NCBI RefSeq assembly: GCF_000588875.1
Contig: NZ_JEMV01000023.1
Span: forward strand, 3,248 to 67,247
Source: Sphingobium sp. Ant17
GTDB taxonomy: Bacteria > Pseudomonadota > Alphaproteobacteria > Sphingomonadales > Sphingomonadaceae
Length of the DNA stretch: 64,000 nucleotides
Direction: 5' to 3'
Positions 1 to 10,735 of this stretch are shown one piece after another; position 1 is the first letter of the stretch, and every line of letters begins with the position of its first letter. Under the pieces are notes generated by a model. That model did not search any database. It saw only the letters and a list, made by a program, of their open reading frames with translations, and had not been told where the DNA came from. The position numbers and the translations under genes were made by a program.

Positions 1-849
1 TCTCCTTGACGGCAAGGCCCCAGGCAAGCCGCCCTTGCTGAATGATACCCAGCGCCAAGCGCTCGCGGAGGTCGTTGAAAGTGGACCGATACCAGCGATC
101 CATGGAGTTGTGCGTTGGCGGCTGATCGACCTGGCGCGGTGGCTTCATGACGAATTTGGGGTGTCTCTGACGGAAACGACCGTAGGGCGAGAGTTGAAAA
201 AGCTGGGCTATGTGAAATTGACGGCACGCCCACGTCACCATGCCCAGAACGAATATGCGATGGAGGACTTCAAAAAGGGGGCTTTGCAGCCGAGCTGGCA
301 AAGATCAAAGCCGCTCTCCCGCGCGACACGCCCATAGAGGTATGGTTCCAGGACGAGGCCCGTATCGGCCAGAAAAACAAGATCACCCGCCGCTGGGCCA
401 GGCGCGGCACCCGGCCTTCAGCGCCCAAGGATCAGAGGACCAAATCAGCCTACATCTTCGGCGCTATCTGCCCTGAGCTTGGTAAGGGCGCTGGCTTGGT
501 CCTGCCCTTCTGTAATACCCAGACCATGTCGCTGCACCTGGCGGAGATATCGCTCGCTATCGAACCAGGTGCCCACGGCGTGCTGCTGATGGATCAGGCC
601 GGATGGCACATGACCGGGAAGCTGGAAGTACCCGATAATATCAGCATCGTTCCGCTGCCGCCAAAATGTCCTGAACTCAACCCGGTCGAAAATATCTGGC
701 AGTTCATGCGCGATAACTGGCTATCCAACCGCATCTTCACGTCCCACGACAACATCGTCGACCTTTGCTGCGAAGCCTGGAACAGGCTGATCGATCAGCC
801 CTGGCGCATCATGACAATTGGACGCCGCAAATGGGCACGTGGGTCGTGA
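1..849 (+). mobile_element. IS630-family transposase, 5'-truncated by window edge, two frames
   Basis: This is the downstream part of an IS630/Tc1-type transposase, a DDE cut-and-paste enzyme. The first frame is open from the window edge to 337 and carries the helix-turn-helix region (DEFGVSLTETTVGRELKKLG). The second frame continues from about 283 to the stop at 847-849 and holds the catalytic core: VWFQDEARIG (first Asp), LLMDQAGWH (second Asp) and PELNPVENIWQFMRDN (Glu). The frames join by a -1 shift at the run C-AAAAA-GGGGG (271-281), so the protein needs a frameshift, programmed or artefactual. The 5' end and left inverted repeat lie outside the window, and I could not identify the right inverted repeat. 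Confidence 0.85.
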
Positions 850-1017
850 TCAATGCAGGTTGGTATTAGTTCCTGCGCCCAAGCAACGCCACACGATGGA
901 GGTGAAGGCAGCGATCCAACAGACTAGTAGCCCCGAGCGCCATAAGGGCAAGCCCGGCATCTCCAACAACAGCTTGTTTTCCCAAACGCCATTAAACCAT
1001 AAGAGCCCGGCGGCCAC
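850..1017 (-). CDS. Possible 55-aa membrane peptide or membrane-protein remnant
   Basis: A minus-strand reading frame opens with GTG at 1017-1015 and ends at the TGA at 852-850, directly against the IS630 transposase stop. The peptide is hydrophobic and Trp-rich (AAGLLWFNGVWENK, then WRSGLLVCWIAAFTSIVW), which looks like one or two membrane segments. There is no clear ribosome-binding site, and an in-frame stop lies just upstream. It may be the C-terminal remnant of a membrane protein cut during the IS insertion. I do not recognise a family. Confidence 0.25.
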   Translation of the reverse strand: MAAGLLWFNGVWENKLLLEMPGLPLWRSGLLVCWIAAFTSIVWRCLGAGTNTNLH

Positions 1018-1560
1018 GGGTCCATTCGCGCGTCACCTCACCCTCTTGCATAAGGCGGTGACCGATTGGGCATGTGGTAAAGGCGTGCGGGAATATCGAT
1101 TGTTAAGAATTGGGCGATTTTGTTCACTGGACGAGAACGCCGCTGCACCCGCATTTTGTCGGTCAAATGAATCAAAGCAGGAACGATGCATCGGCCCAGT
1201 CGCTTATCTCTCACCGAACAGCAACGAACAAGTCTGATCAAAATTGAATAAGGGCCAGCCAGAAGAGGCAATGCCGTGCAGAATCTATGGAGAGGGCGCC
1301 AATATCATAGTGGATATAAGGGATCTCATGCATTTCAGGACTTTGGCATGCGGGGCGGGCGAAAAAAACGCTGTCAGCGATGCGGCGAGCAGCTGAGGCC
1401 GCAGTCGTGCGGGGAAACCTCGATAGCATCGGGGTGACGACGAACAGGCCATATGGGTTGCGCCATTTCTCTCCTGGCCCAGCCTGATCGGCGATGCTTG
1501 CTTCAAAATTCTTCCACAGGATTGCCGGGGTTGGTCTGAGTATATTGGTCGCTATGGTGG
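1018..1560. other. Gene-poor stretch between the IS element and the efflux operon
   Basis: No convincing gene is visible here. Reading frames on both strands have low-complexity Arg/Ser-rich translations typical of non-coding high-GC DNA. A 24-codon frame at 1494-1568 (MLASKFFHRIAGVGLSILVA..) is hydrophobic and its TGA overlaps the ATG of the efflux adaptor. It could be a leader peptide that couples translation, or a chance frame. Confidence 0.4.
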
Positions 1561-1564
1561 TGCG

Positions 1565-2644
1565 ATGACGAACTTTGTGCAGACGACGGTGATTCTGGCT
1601 TCCTACCTTATACTTGGCGCGTGCGGGCCCGACGCGCAGACGAGCCGGGAGGATGTACCAGCCCGCGTTGTTGCTCAGAAGGCACAAAGGGTGGCGGAAA
1701 CGTCGATGGTCGAAGCGATCGGCACGGCGCGCGCAGCGACGGCCGCAGAGTTATATCCTGAAGCGGCAGGCCTGGTGACCGCCGTTCGCTTCACCGCTGG
1801 CGATTATGTGCAAAGCGGCGCGCCGCTGGTGCAACTGGACGACCGGCGCGAGCAGCTTGCGGTACGACTGGCGAGCGTTGCCGTCGCCGAAGCGGATCAG
1901 CTGCTCGGTCGCTACCGCCGGATCGAGGATACCGGGGCGCTGTCGGCGAGTCAGATCGAGGCGGGCGTGACCGCGCTGCAATCGGCGCAAATTGAGCTTG
2001 AGCAGGCCAAAGTCGCGCTGGCCGATCGCACCGTCCGCGCGCCTTTTACCGGGCATATGGGCATCCCGCAAATTGATCGCGGGGATCGAGTGACCCCGAC
2101 CACATTGATCGGCACCATTGACGACCGTACCCGTCTGTTCGTCGACTTTCCCGCGCCAGAAGCCGCATTCGAACAGCTGCGTTCGGGTGCTATCGTCTCG
2201 CTTGTGCCTTATTCGGACCCGGCGCGCACCATCGACGCGCGCGTCGAGGCGGTCGATAGTTCGATCGCTGCCGATACGCGCAGCTTCACCGTCCGCACCG
2301 TTATCGCCAACCGAAACGATGCCTATCGACCCGGGATGAGCTTTCGCGCCAATTTCGCGTCGCCCGGTCGGACGCTTCCTGCCGTGCCGGAAAGCGCCAT
2401 CATATGGGGCGGGGACGGATCATATATATGGGCGGTGCGGAGCGGGGTTGCCCGCCGCGTGCCGATGACGATCGCGGCAAGGCGCGATGGCCTCGTCCTG
2501 TTCAACGGTGCGCTGCAATCCGGCGACCGTATCATTGTCGAAGGCGTGCAGAAGGTACGTGAGGGCCAGCGCGTCGAATTGGTTGCGCGCAATGCCCCGC
2601 CGGCCCAGCAAGCCGTCGTTCGGGCAGCAGGCCAAGGGAAGTGA
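1565..2644 (+). CDS. RND efflux periplasmic adaptor (membrane fusion lipoprotein)
   Basis: This 359-residue HlyD/AcrA-type adaptor links the inner-membrane pump to the outer-membrane channel encoded downstream. It has a lipoprotein signal with lipobox LGAC (Cys20). A biotinyl-lipoyl half-motif follows (AAGLVTAVRFTAGDYVQSG), then an alpha-helical hairpin at about 95-150 and the second lipoyl half VRAPFTGHMG. The beta-barrel and membrane-proximal parts run to the C-terminus (DRIIVEGVQKVREGQRVEL). The stop overlaps the GTG start of the pump gene, which implies translational coupling. It belongs to an operon with the pump and a NodT-type channel. The substrate is not evident. Confidence 0.9.
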   Translation: MTNFVQTTVILASYLILGACGPDAQTSREDVPARVVAQKAQRVAETSMVEAIGTARAATAAELYPEAAGLVTAVRFTAGDYVQSGAPLVQLDDRREQLAVRLASVAVAEADQLLGRYRRIEDTGALSASQIEAGVTALQSAQIELEQAKVALADRTVRAPFTGHMGIPQIDRGDRVTPTTLIGTIDDRTRLFVDFPAPEAAFEQLRSGAIVSLVPYSDPARTIDARVEAVDSSIAADTRSFTVRTVIANRNDAYRPGMSFRANFASPGRTLPAVPESAIIWGGDGSYIWAVRSGVARRVPMTIAARRDGLVLFNGALQSGDRIIVEGVQKVREGQRVELVARNAPPAQQAVVRAAGQGK

Positions 2645-5600
2645 AGCAACGCGACGACCTTCCCATGCTGGCGGTCAAACGCCCGCTGTTGATTGCAGTG
2701 CTCAATCTGCTGATCGTCATCGCAGGGCTCGCCGCACTGTTCGGCGTCGAAATACGCGAATTGCCCAACGTCGATCGCCCGGTAGTATCGGTCAACGCGA
2801 CCTTCCCCGGCGCTGCGCCGCAGACGATCGATGCCGAAGTCACCAGCGTGCTGGAGGACGCCGCCGCGCGCGTCACGGGAGTTCGGCGCATCCGGTCATC
2901 AAGCGAGGAGAATAGTAGCCGCGTCCGCGTCGAATTCTCCCCCGGCGTTGATCTGGACACCGCAGCGTCCGACGTGCGCGAGGCCGTGAGCCGAGTGACC
3001 AACGACCTGCCCGATCGCGTCGAGCAGGTGCGCGTCGTCAAGGCCGACGAAGACGCGCGATCGATCCTGCAACTGGCCGTGTCGAGCCGTCGCTACGACG
3101 AAGCCGCGCTGACCACGATCATTGACAATGACATCCTGCCCGAACTGCTGAGCGCGCAGGGCGTCGCCAGCATCGGTCAGTTTGGTGCGCGGGTGCAACA
3201 GATGCGCGTTGCGATCGATCCGGTGCGCCTCAACCGCTTCGGTCTGACGGTCGGTGATGTCGCGACCGCATTGCAACGCGCCCCATACGACGTGCCCGCA
3301 GGCAGCTTCCGGTCGGACGCACAGGAGTTACTGGTACGCGCACAGGCCACCGCCGCAACGCCTGAATTGGTGCGCGACGTAACCGTGCGCGGCACCACAC
3401 GGGTAGGCGATGTCGCAGAAGTGTTTCTGGCCCCCGCCGATGCAACAAGTTTCGTCAGGCTCGACGGCATACCCATTATTGGCTTGGGGGTTATCCGGCA
3501 AGCAGGGTCGAACACCATTGAAATTTCGAACGAGGTTCAGGCTGCGGTCGAACGCGTGAGCAAGCGTTTCCCCGACATCACGATTGCGGTCATCTCCGAC
3601 GATGCCGACTTCATCCGCGTGTCGGTGCAAGAGGTATTGATCACCCTGATCTTCACGGTGGTCGTGGTGATTGTCACCATCCTGTTGTTCTTCCGATCGT
3701 TCAAGGCGACATTGATACCGGCAACCACCATCCGATCGCGCTGATCGGGGTACTTGGCGGCATCTGGTTGGCGGGCTTTTCGATCAACCTTTTGACGTTG
3801 CTCGCCCTGGTCCTGGCAACCGGCCTGATTGTCGACGATGCCATCGTGGTACTGGAAAATGCCCAAAGGCTGCAGAATGAGGGGCTGGGGCGCAAGGCAT
3901 CGGCGGTGCTCGGCACCCGCCAGGTGTTCTTCGCCGTGATCGCGACGACGGCCGTACTGATTTCGGTCTTCGTGCCTATCTCGTTCCTGCCGTCGGATGC
4001 GGGGCGGTTGTTCCGCGAATTCGGCTTCGTATTGGCGCTGGCGGTCCTGATCTCCTCCTTCGTGGCCTTATCGCTCGTTCCCGCGCTGGCCGCCAAGATG
4101 AACCTGTCGACGAACGATAGTCGGGACGGACGGCTGGCGCGCTTTGGCGGCGCGCTCAACGATCGTTACGGGCGGATGGTGCGCTGGTCGCTGGATCGAC
4201 CGATGTTGGTGATCCTGATTTCGGTTGCGGCCGCCGCGGCCGCAGGCCTGCTTTATCCAACCCTGTCCAACGAAGTCGTACCCGAAGGGGATCGCGGCGT
4301 ATTGGAAGTGTATGCAACTGGCCCTGACGGTGTCGGCATTGCCTATATGGACGGCCAGATGGATGCGATCGAGCAGGTGATCGAGCCGCTCGAACGATCG
4401 GGGGTGATCCGTTCGACGTTCTCCATTGTCGGTCGCTGGGATCCGAACCGAATTCAAGTAACCGCGCAACTCGCCGACTGGAGCGATCGCGATCAAAGCC
4501 AAGCTGAACTCGTCGATAGCCTGCGCGCGCCACTGGAGCGCATTCCAGGATCGCGGATCAGCCCGCGCGGACGCGGCACGCTCGATATTGGCGGGGGAGG
4601 CGGCGAACAGATAGAAGTGGCCCTGACCGGCACCGATTATGATGAAATCTATCGCCGCGCCCGCGCCCTTGCGGATGCCATCGATACGCGTTCGGATATG
4701 TTGGCGAATGCCGAAATATCCTATCAGCCGACTCAACCACAGATCGCGCTGGCCGTTGATCGACGCCGCGCTGCTGAATTGGGGGTCGATCTGGAACAAT
4801 TGTCGGTAACGCTGCGTGCGATGGTGGGGGGCGACGAAGTGGTGGACCTCAACGTCGGCGATCAGGCGCTACCTATTTTGCTGACGTCGGAAACGACCAC
4901 GATCACCAGCCCATCCGACCTCAACAATCTATATGTCCGCACGACCGCTGGCGGGTTAACCCCGCTTTCCACGATCGTATCGATCAAGGAAGAAGGCGTC
5001 GCCGCCCAGCTCGACCGCGTCGCCCAGCGCCGCGCGATCGAAGTGACCGCCGACATAACGAGCGGGACTATTGCTGAAGCGGTCACCGAAATCCGGCGCC
5101 TCGCTGAAGCAACCGGCAACCCGGAGGCCGATCTTATCCTTCAGGGGGAAGCAGAGACGCTTGCCGAAACCTCCAACGCGCTGTTGCTCACTTACGGCTT
5201 TGCGCTGGTCATCGTCTTCCTGGTGCTCGTCGCGCAGTTTGAGAGCCTTACCAGTGCGCTGGTCATCCTGCTCACCGTGCCCTTCGCGCTGGCGGCAGCG
5301 GTGTTGGCGTTGTTCCTCTCGGGAACGTCGCTCAACATCTATTCACAGATCGGACTGGTGATGCTGATCGGGCTGATGGCCAAAAATGGCATTCTGATCG
5401 TCGAATTCGCTGATCAATTGCGACTGGAGGGCAAATCGGTGCGCGAGGCGGCAGAGGAAGCGGCCACGCTGCGGCTGCGGCCAATCATGATGACGCTCAT
5501 CTCCACCGTCGTCGGGGCGGTGCCGCTGATCATTGCGACTGGCGCAGGGGCGGAAGCGCGAACATCGATCGGCTGGGTGATTTTCGGTGGATTGGGTCTC

Positions 5601-5747
5601 GCCGGGGTCTTCACCCTCTTCCTGACGCCGGTTCTGTATATCGTCATCGCCAAGTTCGGTAAGCCGCGCAAAGCGGATTTGACGCGCCTTAATCGCGAAC
5701 TGGACGACGCAGCGGATGGCAGTCCGCAAACGGCGGGGGCGCATTGA
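2641..5747 (+). pseudogene. RND efflux permease (HAE1 type), single-base frameshift
   Basis: This inner-membrane proton/drug antiporter is about 1,035 residues when repaired. The N-terminal half runs from GTG 2641 (an ATG at 2665 is also possible) to a premature stop at 3742-3744. The second half is open to 5747 in the next frame. The break falls at about 3732, where ACC-ATC-CGA should read ACC-ATC-CCG (one C lost from CCC); repair restores TTIPIALIGVLGGIWL. Hallmarks are the first transmembrane helix plus ELPNVDRPVVSVNATFPGA, and the TM4 relay motif GLIVDDAIVVLENAQ. As read the pump would be non-functional, but the pattern seen across the window makes a sequence error likely. Its partners are the adaptor upstream and the channel downstream. 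Confidence 0.88.
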
Positions 5748-7105
5748 TGCGTATCATCAGCGCTACCGTGGCATCCATCCTGCTCACCGCTTGCGCAACG
5801 CCTCACGATCCGATGCCGGTCATCGACACAGCTGCGGTGCCATCGGCCTTCCTCACGGGCAATCGCCTTTCGGTCGAGGGCGATGATCTGTGGTGGCGTG
5901 GATTCGACGACCCACGCCTCGACGCAATCATCGAGCGGGCATTGAGCGACAATCTGACGATCGCCGCAGCGCGCGATCGCTTGCGCGCCGCGCGCGCCGC
6001 GGTGCTGGCGGAACGGGCAGATCGCGTGCCGTCAATTTCCGGGGACATAGGCATTGACGGGACTGGCGGTGTTTCCGATCGATTAAACGCGAGTCCCGCC
6101 GGGGGGGCGGGGGTGCTGTTCAACCCTGACCTGAATGGGCGTCTGTCGCGCGAAATCGAAGCCGCTGCTGCGCGCGCGCAAGCATCCGCCTATCTGCTCG
6201 CCGATGCGCGACGGCTCGTCGTCGCGGCAACGGTACAGCAATATATTGATCTGCGCAGATCTGAAGCGCAATTGACCTTGATCGAGGAATCGACCGATCT
6301 TCAGCAGCAGACGCTGCGAATCGTCGAGTTGCGGTTTGGCGCAGGCCTATCGGCCAATCTCGACGTTCGACGCGCCGCCGCCGATTTGGCACAAACCGAA
6401 GCGCAACGGGGTATATTGCTGCTCCAGCGTTCGCAGGCTGCGCGGGCGCTGTCGGTATTATTGGGCGAGGTGCCGCAACCATTGCCACCGGCTTCGGCTG
6501 ATCAGACAATTCCCAGCTTCAGCGCAGGGCCGCCGACGGGCGTGCCCGCCGACCTGCTGCGACGCCGCCCCGATTTGCTGGTTGCCGAGGCCAATCTGGC
6601 TGAAGCGGCGGCGACCGTAGGGATTGAACAAGCCGATTTGTTACCGGCGCTTGCGCTAACGGGCCGGATTTCAATCGGGGACAGCTTCAGTCTCGGGCTG
6701 ATCGATCGCCTGATCGGTACAGTGGGGGCCATCCTTGACGTGCCGCTATTCGACGGAGGCCGACGACGCGCCGAAATCGCAGCGGCACGCGCGGAGGCCG
6801 ATGCGCGGTTCAACGATTATCGCCAGACATTGCTTGATGCGTTGCGAGAGGTGGAGAACGCCCTGGTGGGTATCGACAGTTTTTCCGCGCGCTCGGCAAG
6901 TTTACGCGACGCGATCGAACAAAGCGAGTCCGCCTTCAACCAGTCGAATGCGCTCTACCGCGAAGGGCTGACATCTTTGTTCGACGTCCTTGATGCGCAG
7001 CGCCAGTTGATCGGCAGCCGTCAGTCGTTGATCGATAGCGACGCGCAAATCGCTTTCGCGATCATCGATCTATATGCCGCAGTTGGTGCAACCACCGGCA
7101 CCTAA
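5747..7105 (+). CDS. Outer-membrane efflux lipoprotein, NodT/OprM family
   Basis: A TolC-like channel of about 452 residues that completes the tripartite RND system. It has a lipobox LTAC (Cys16). WWRGFDDPRLDAIIERALSDN is the usual N-terminal motif of the family. Two OEP repeats of long helices follow (for example AYLLADARRLVVAATVQQY and RAEIAAARAEADARFNDYR), with LLRRRPDLLVAEANLAEAAA between them. The ATG at 5747 overlaps the pump stop by one base (TGATG). It is the last gene of the operon. I saw no obvious terminator in the next 120 bases. Confidence 0.92.
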   Translation: MRIISATVASILLTACATPHDPMPVIDTAAVPSAFLTGNRLSVEGDDLWWRGFDDPRLDAIIERALSDNLTIAAARDRLRAARAAVLAERADRVPSISGDIGIDGTGGVSDRLNASPAGGAGVLFNPDLNGRLSREIEAAAARAQASAYLLADARRLVVAATVQQYIDLRRSEAQLTLIEESTDLQQQTLRIVELRFGAGLSANLDVRRAAADLAQTEAQRGILLLQRSQAARALSVLLGEVPQPLPPASADQTIPSFSAGPPTGVPADLLRRRPDLLVAEANLAEAAATVGIEQADLLPALALTGRISIGDSFSLGLIDRLIGTVGAILDVPLFDGGRRRAEIAAARAEADARFNDYRQTLLDALREVENALVGIDSFSARSASLRDAIEQSESAFNQSNALYREGLTSLFDVLDAQRQLIGSRQSLIDSDAQIAFAIIDLYAAVGATTGT

Positions 7106-7230
7106 AGCGATCGACAATAGCCACCGCGCCCGTCACATGGCGTCTTGGTAGGTCAGCGCGCTGGCCCCGTAAGCCGGCCGCCCTGATGCGAACGCCAGTG
7201 TTAGGAGACACAGAATATATCGCGGAAAGC

Positions 7231-8681
7231 CTAACCGGCATCACGCGCCAGTCGGGCACTGGTCTCCAAAACATCGGCAGTAAGTGCGGCGCGATCAATC
7301 TTCGTCAACAGACCGTCCTGTTTGAGTATGGTTCCATCGACCATCACCACCCTAATATCCGCAGGGCGTAGAGAGCGCAGGATCATAGTTGCCGGATCGG
7401 CATGCGGCAGCAGCGACAGTGCATCACGGCGAACAACGATCAAATCGGCGCACTTGCCTGGCGCCAATGACCCCGCGACGCCATCCAATCCCAAGGATGC
7501 GGCACCTTCGCGCGTACCGATCGCCAGTGCATCCAGCGGCGTCATCGCCATCTCATCGGCTGCCAGAGCATTGGCGAGACCCTGGATGATCCGCAATTCG
7601 CGCAAAAGATCGGCGGCACCCACCAATGCCGGCGTATCAATCGATGCGCCGATGACGATGCCTGCGCGCCGCAGCGCGGCAACGGGCGGCACGCCGAAGC
7701 CAACCGCCAATTCAGAAGAAGGGGCGAGCGACACGCTCGCGCCGCTTCTGGCCAACGCTGCTATCTCATCCGCCTCCGCGTTCACGGCGTGCACGATCTG
7801 CATATCGCGGCCCAGCAGACGCAGTTCGTCCAGTCGCCGAACATGCCCGCTGTTCGCCGCGCTATTGTTCGCATGGACACTGACTGGCAACCCACGGTCG
7901 CGCGCGAGAGTAAGGTCTGCGCGCCAAACCGCATCGGGCACCGCGACCGCACGACCGTCCATCGTCGCCATAACCCCGCGCCAGCCAATCCCAAGACTTA
8001 GTCGCCCACCGTCCGACCACTCCCCCCACCCTGCATGCAGGCGCGCAAAGTCGGCGGCAGCGAGCGGCTGGTCGAACGGCGTCTGGCGTGTCGCGCCGTA
8101 GGAAAAGCGCGCCCGGAGCCCGCTGTCCCGCAAGCCCGCCAGCGCGCCGCGGGCATGGGCGGGACTGCGGATATTGTGGCACCAATCGTGCACTGTGGTG
8201 ATACCATGATCAAGCGCGTCGCGGCCGCGAGCATGGCCGCCAACCGCATCTCCTTTGGGCCGAAGCGGCGACCAAGACGGCCAGTCATCGCGAAATAGCC
8301 GTTGGCGTCGCTATTGTCGGCCAGATTGCGAAGCAACGTCGTCCACAGATGCCAATGCGTATCGACCAGTCCCGGCATCACGATCGAACCACGTGCATCG
8401 AGCCGCGTCGCCGCGGGGGCAATGATATTTTTGCCTATGGCAACGATCCGGCGATTGCGCACATGGACATCGTGATCGACCAAAATGGCAGCGCCGGGCA
8501 CCATGGTCAGCACCGTAGCGCCTTGGATCAGATATTCGTCTGATACCGAATTCGCGGCGGCAGGGGAAAAGGTCAGCGCCGTCGTCGCGCCGACGCCGAT
8601 CAGCAAATCGCGTCGAGAAGGCGTGAACCGCCGATCCTGGTAAAGCAGTTTGTCGATGGGAAAGATCGCCCCATTAGTCAT
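7231..8681 (-). pseudogene. Tat-exported amidohydrolase (TRZ/ATZ-like), frameshifted
   Basis: A metal-dependent amidohydrolase of about 480 residues when repaired. A twin-arginine signal (PSRRDLLIG, Arg23-Arg24) predicts folded export to the periplasm. The metal site includes HxH in GLVDTHWHLW, His in PVSVHANN and MQIVHAVNA, and Asp in GASIDTPALVG. The C-terminal composite domain includes GKCADLIVVRRD. The N-terminal frame (from 8681) and C-terminal frame (to 7231) join at about 8215; adding one G to ACGCGCTTGAT restores AATRLDHGITTVHDWCHN. The family contains deaminases and dechlorinases of heterocyclic compounds, so the substrate cannot be named. It stands alone, convergent with the efflux operon. 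Confidence 0.8.
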
Positions 8682-9000
8682 GCATAGCCATCATAACGTA
8701 GCGGAAAGCCGAGGCGTTCCCACCAATGACGACAAAGTGCCGCGCGACAGGTGTAACAGCCGACGGTTGTATAGGGGGCAGGCTCCCGCTGCGGCCCGAA
8801 AAGCGAGGGCAAAGTGCTTGGGGCAACGCGCTCGCTTTGGCATTTTGCTAAATAGGCATTGGCCCAAATATGGGGCAACACGCTTCCACCAAATGAGCGA
8901 AAATTCGTGACGTTTTGACGAATTGCGCTAGAAAATTCCTGTTTTTTATGTCTGTTCTGTTCCCCTACTTCCTCCCCAATTCTTCTCGCAGGTTCACCTC
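8682..9000. other. Divergent intergenic region
   Basis: About 320 bases separate the divergent amidohydrolase and phosphatase genes. The part from 8820 to 8980 is AT-richer than its surroundings and probably carries promoters. I could not assign clear -35/-10 elements, and no coding sequence is supported. Confidence 0.4.
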
Positions 9001-9552
9001 ATGATCCGATCCCGGTTCGGCACTTTTCGCGGGCTGGTACGGCTTGCTTTGTCTTATCCGCAGCTCGCGCTTGGCCGTTCCGCCAGCGTTGCGCCCGATC
9101 CTGCTAGGGTGCGGCGATTGGTATTCGTGTGTCAGGGAAATATCTGTCGTAGCGCCTTTGCCGATGTAGTGGCGCAGAGCGTTGGATTGCGCAGCGCGTC
9201 CTTTGGGTTATCGACGACCACCGGGCGAGCGGCGCATGGCCCTGCTATCGCGGCGGCGCGGGCGCTGGGCCATGATCTGAGCACCCATCGCGCCGTCGAT
9301 CTGGTCGATTATGTGCCGGAGCCCGGCGACGTGTTGCTGGCGATGGAGGTGCGGCAATTGCACCGGCTGGCGGCTGACCCGCGCCTGGCTACCCTGCCCC
9401 GCATGTTGCTAGGTCGCTGGACGCGCCCGATGCTGCCACATCTGCATGACCCTTATACGCTGGATGACCGCTATATGGCGCGGTGCCTTGCCCGGATCGA
9501 ACAAGCCGTGGGCGCGCTGGTCAGGGCTTTCCCCGGCGCACGGCTTTCTTGA
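9001..9552 (+). CDS. Low-molecular-weight protein-tyrosine phosphatase
   Basis: A 183-residue LMW-PTP with an N-terminal extension of about 40 residues. The P-loop CQGNICRS (Cys44, Arg50) fits CX5R(S/T), and the general-acid Asp lies in LHDPYTLDD near the C-terminus. Bacterial members (Wzb/Etp) dephosphorylate tyrosine kinases that control exopolysaccharide export; arsenate reductase is the other main use of the fold. The convergent neighbours, an ATP-grasp enzyme and a polysaccharide deacetylase, favour a polysaccharide or envelope role, but this is inferred. The last 32 bases overlap the end of the ATP-grasp gene. Confidence 0.85.
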   Translation: MIRSRFGTFRGLVRLALSYPQLALGRSASVAPDPARVRRLVFVCQGNICRSAFADVVAQSVGLRSASFGLSTTTGRAAHGPAIAAARALGHDLSTHRAVDLVDYVPEPGDVLLAMEVRQLHRLAADPRLATLPRMLLGRWTRPMLPHLHDPYTLDDRYMARCLARIEQAVGALVRAFPGARLS

Positions 9553-10735
9553 GCATCTGCATCATGTCGCGCAGCCAGGGTCGCGGGTCGGACAGGCTGA
9601 ACACATAATAGCGCGCGCGCGGATCCAAGAAGGTCAGCAGATAGGCAGCCAGGTCAGCCAGCGGGCGCCGTTGGAAGAAGGGATCGCCGATCCGCCCCGG
9701 CGACAACAGGACGCGCGCGAGCCGCTTTGTTTCCGGCACCATATAGCGGGCGCGCAGCGTGTCGCGGGGCACCCGCGCGGCATCGGTTTGGCCCAGAACC
9801 GCGCGGCGATAGGCTTCCCAGGCGAACAGCGCCCCGCAATGCCGCGCCAGCGCCAGGCTACCCCAAAATCGGCCATTGACTTCCATCAGCCAATATCGGC
9901 CACTTTCGGCCTCATAACGATATTCGACCATCGCCTGGCCCTGCCAGTCGAGCGCACGCAGCAAGGCTTCGGACAGCGCCATTTGCGCCGCATGCGCATC
10001 TGTCGGTTCGGCCCGACAGAGCGTCGACACGCCGCCTTCCGGCGGCCATTCGTGCAAGCGGCGATGCTGGAAGCGCACCGTCGCCCGGCCATCGTCCATA
10101 TAAAGCATCTGACCAAGACCCACGCCCCGGCAATATTGCTGGATCAGCGGCCAATGGCCGACCGGCGCGTAACGGTCGAGCAATGCCGTCAACTCCTGGG
10201 CCGAGCGAATATAATCGGTCTTGAGCCATTCCAGCCCTGCCCGCTCAAGGACCGGCATGATTTCAGGAGGATTGGCCCATTTGGCAACGAGCGGATAGCG
10301 CATCGTCGCGATACGAGCGGCGAAATCCTCACCCACGCGCGGCTGCCAGGTTTGCGGGACGCACAGCCCCACCTCCGCCGCGATCTCCAGCGTGCGAAGC
10401 TTGTCCAACACTTTAGCCAGGGGCTCGGGTCGGGGCACCAGCAAATGGCAATCGCCGATGACCGGCGGCAGCGCCGAAAGCTCCAGCAGGTCGGATTCGG
10501 AAATCGCCAACACAGCCCCCGCGTTGGTCCGGGCGATCAGATCAGGGAGCCAGTTGCCCATGGGTCCGGGCGGGCGGGCTGTCATGGCGGCGCAATGACG
10601 CGATGCCGCGGCGATAGGTGCCGATTCGCGCGCGATGCCATGGACCGGGACGCCCTTTTCGCCCAGCTCGCGCACGACCGTGAGGCCGATGGCATTTTCC
10701 AGACCCAGGACGAGCGCGACGGGATAGCGGCTCAC
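9521..10735 (-). CDS. ATP-grasp domain protein (carbamoyl-phosphate-synthase-like ligase)
   Basis: A 404-residue ATP-grasp enzyme. The N-terminal pre-ATP-grasp Rossmann-like domain starts ALVLGLENAIGLTVVRELGE. The ATP-grasp core follows with LVAKWANPP, the hinge, MVEYRYEAESGRYWLMEVNGRFWGS (metal-binding Glu and Asn) and a C-terminal extension. Such enzymes join a carboxylate to an amine or thiol through an acyl-phosphate. Relatives occur in exopolysaccharide and cell-surface clusters, but the substrate is unknown. Its ATG overlaps the stop of the upstream deacetylase gene, so the two are co-translated. Confidence 0.78.
   Translation of the reverse strand: MSRYPVALVLGLENAIGLTVVRELGEKGVPVHGIARESAPIAAASRHCAAMTARPPGPMGNWLPDLIARTNAGAVLAISESDLLELSALPPVIGDCHLLVPRPEPLAKVLDKLRTLEIAAEVGLCVPQTWQPRVGEDFAARIATMRYPLVAKWANPPEIMPVLERAGLEWLKTDYIRSAQELTALLDRYAPVGHWPLIQQYCRGVGLGQMLYMDDGRATVRFQHRRLHEWPPEGGVSTLCRAEPTDAHAAQMALSEALLRALDWQGQAMVEYRYEAESGRYWLMEVNGRFWGSLALARHCGALFAWEAYRRAVLGQTDAARVPRDTLRARYMVPETKRLARVLLSPGRIGDPFFQRRPLADLAAYLLTFLDPRARYYVFSLSDPRPWLRDMMQMLKKAVRRGKP

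Noticed and set aside
1038-1271. Minus-strand frame of 77 codons in the IS-efflux gap
   Set aside because: It has no ribosome-binding site, no motif and the composition of non-coding DNA.
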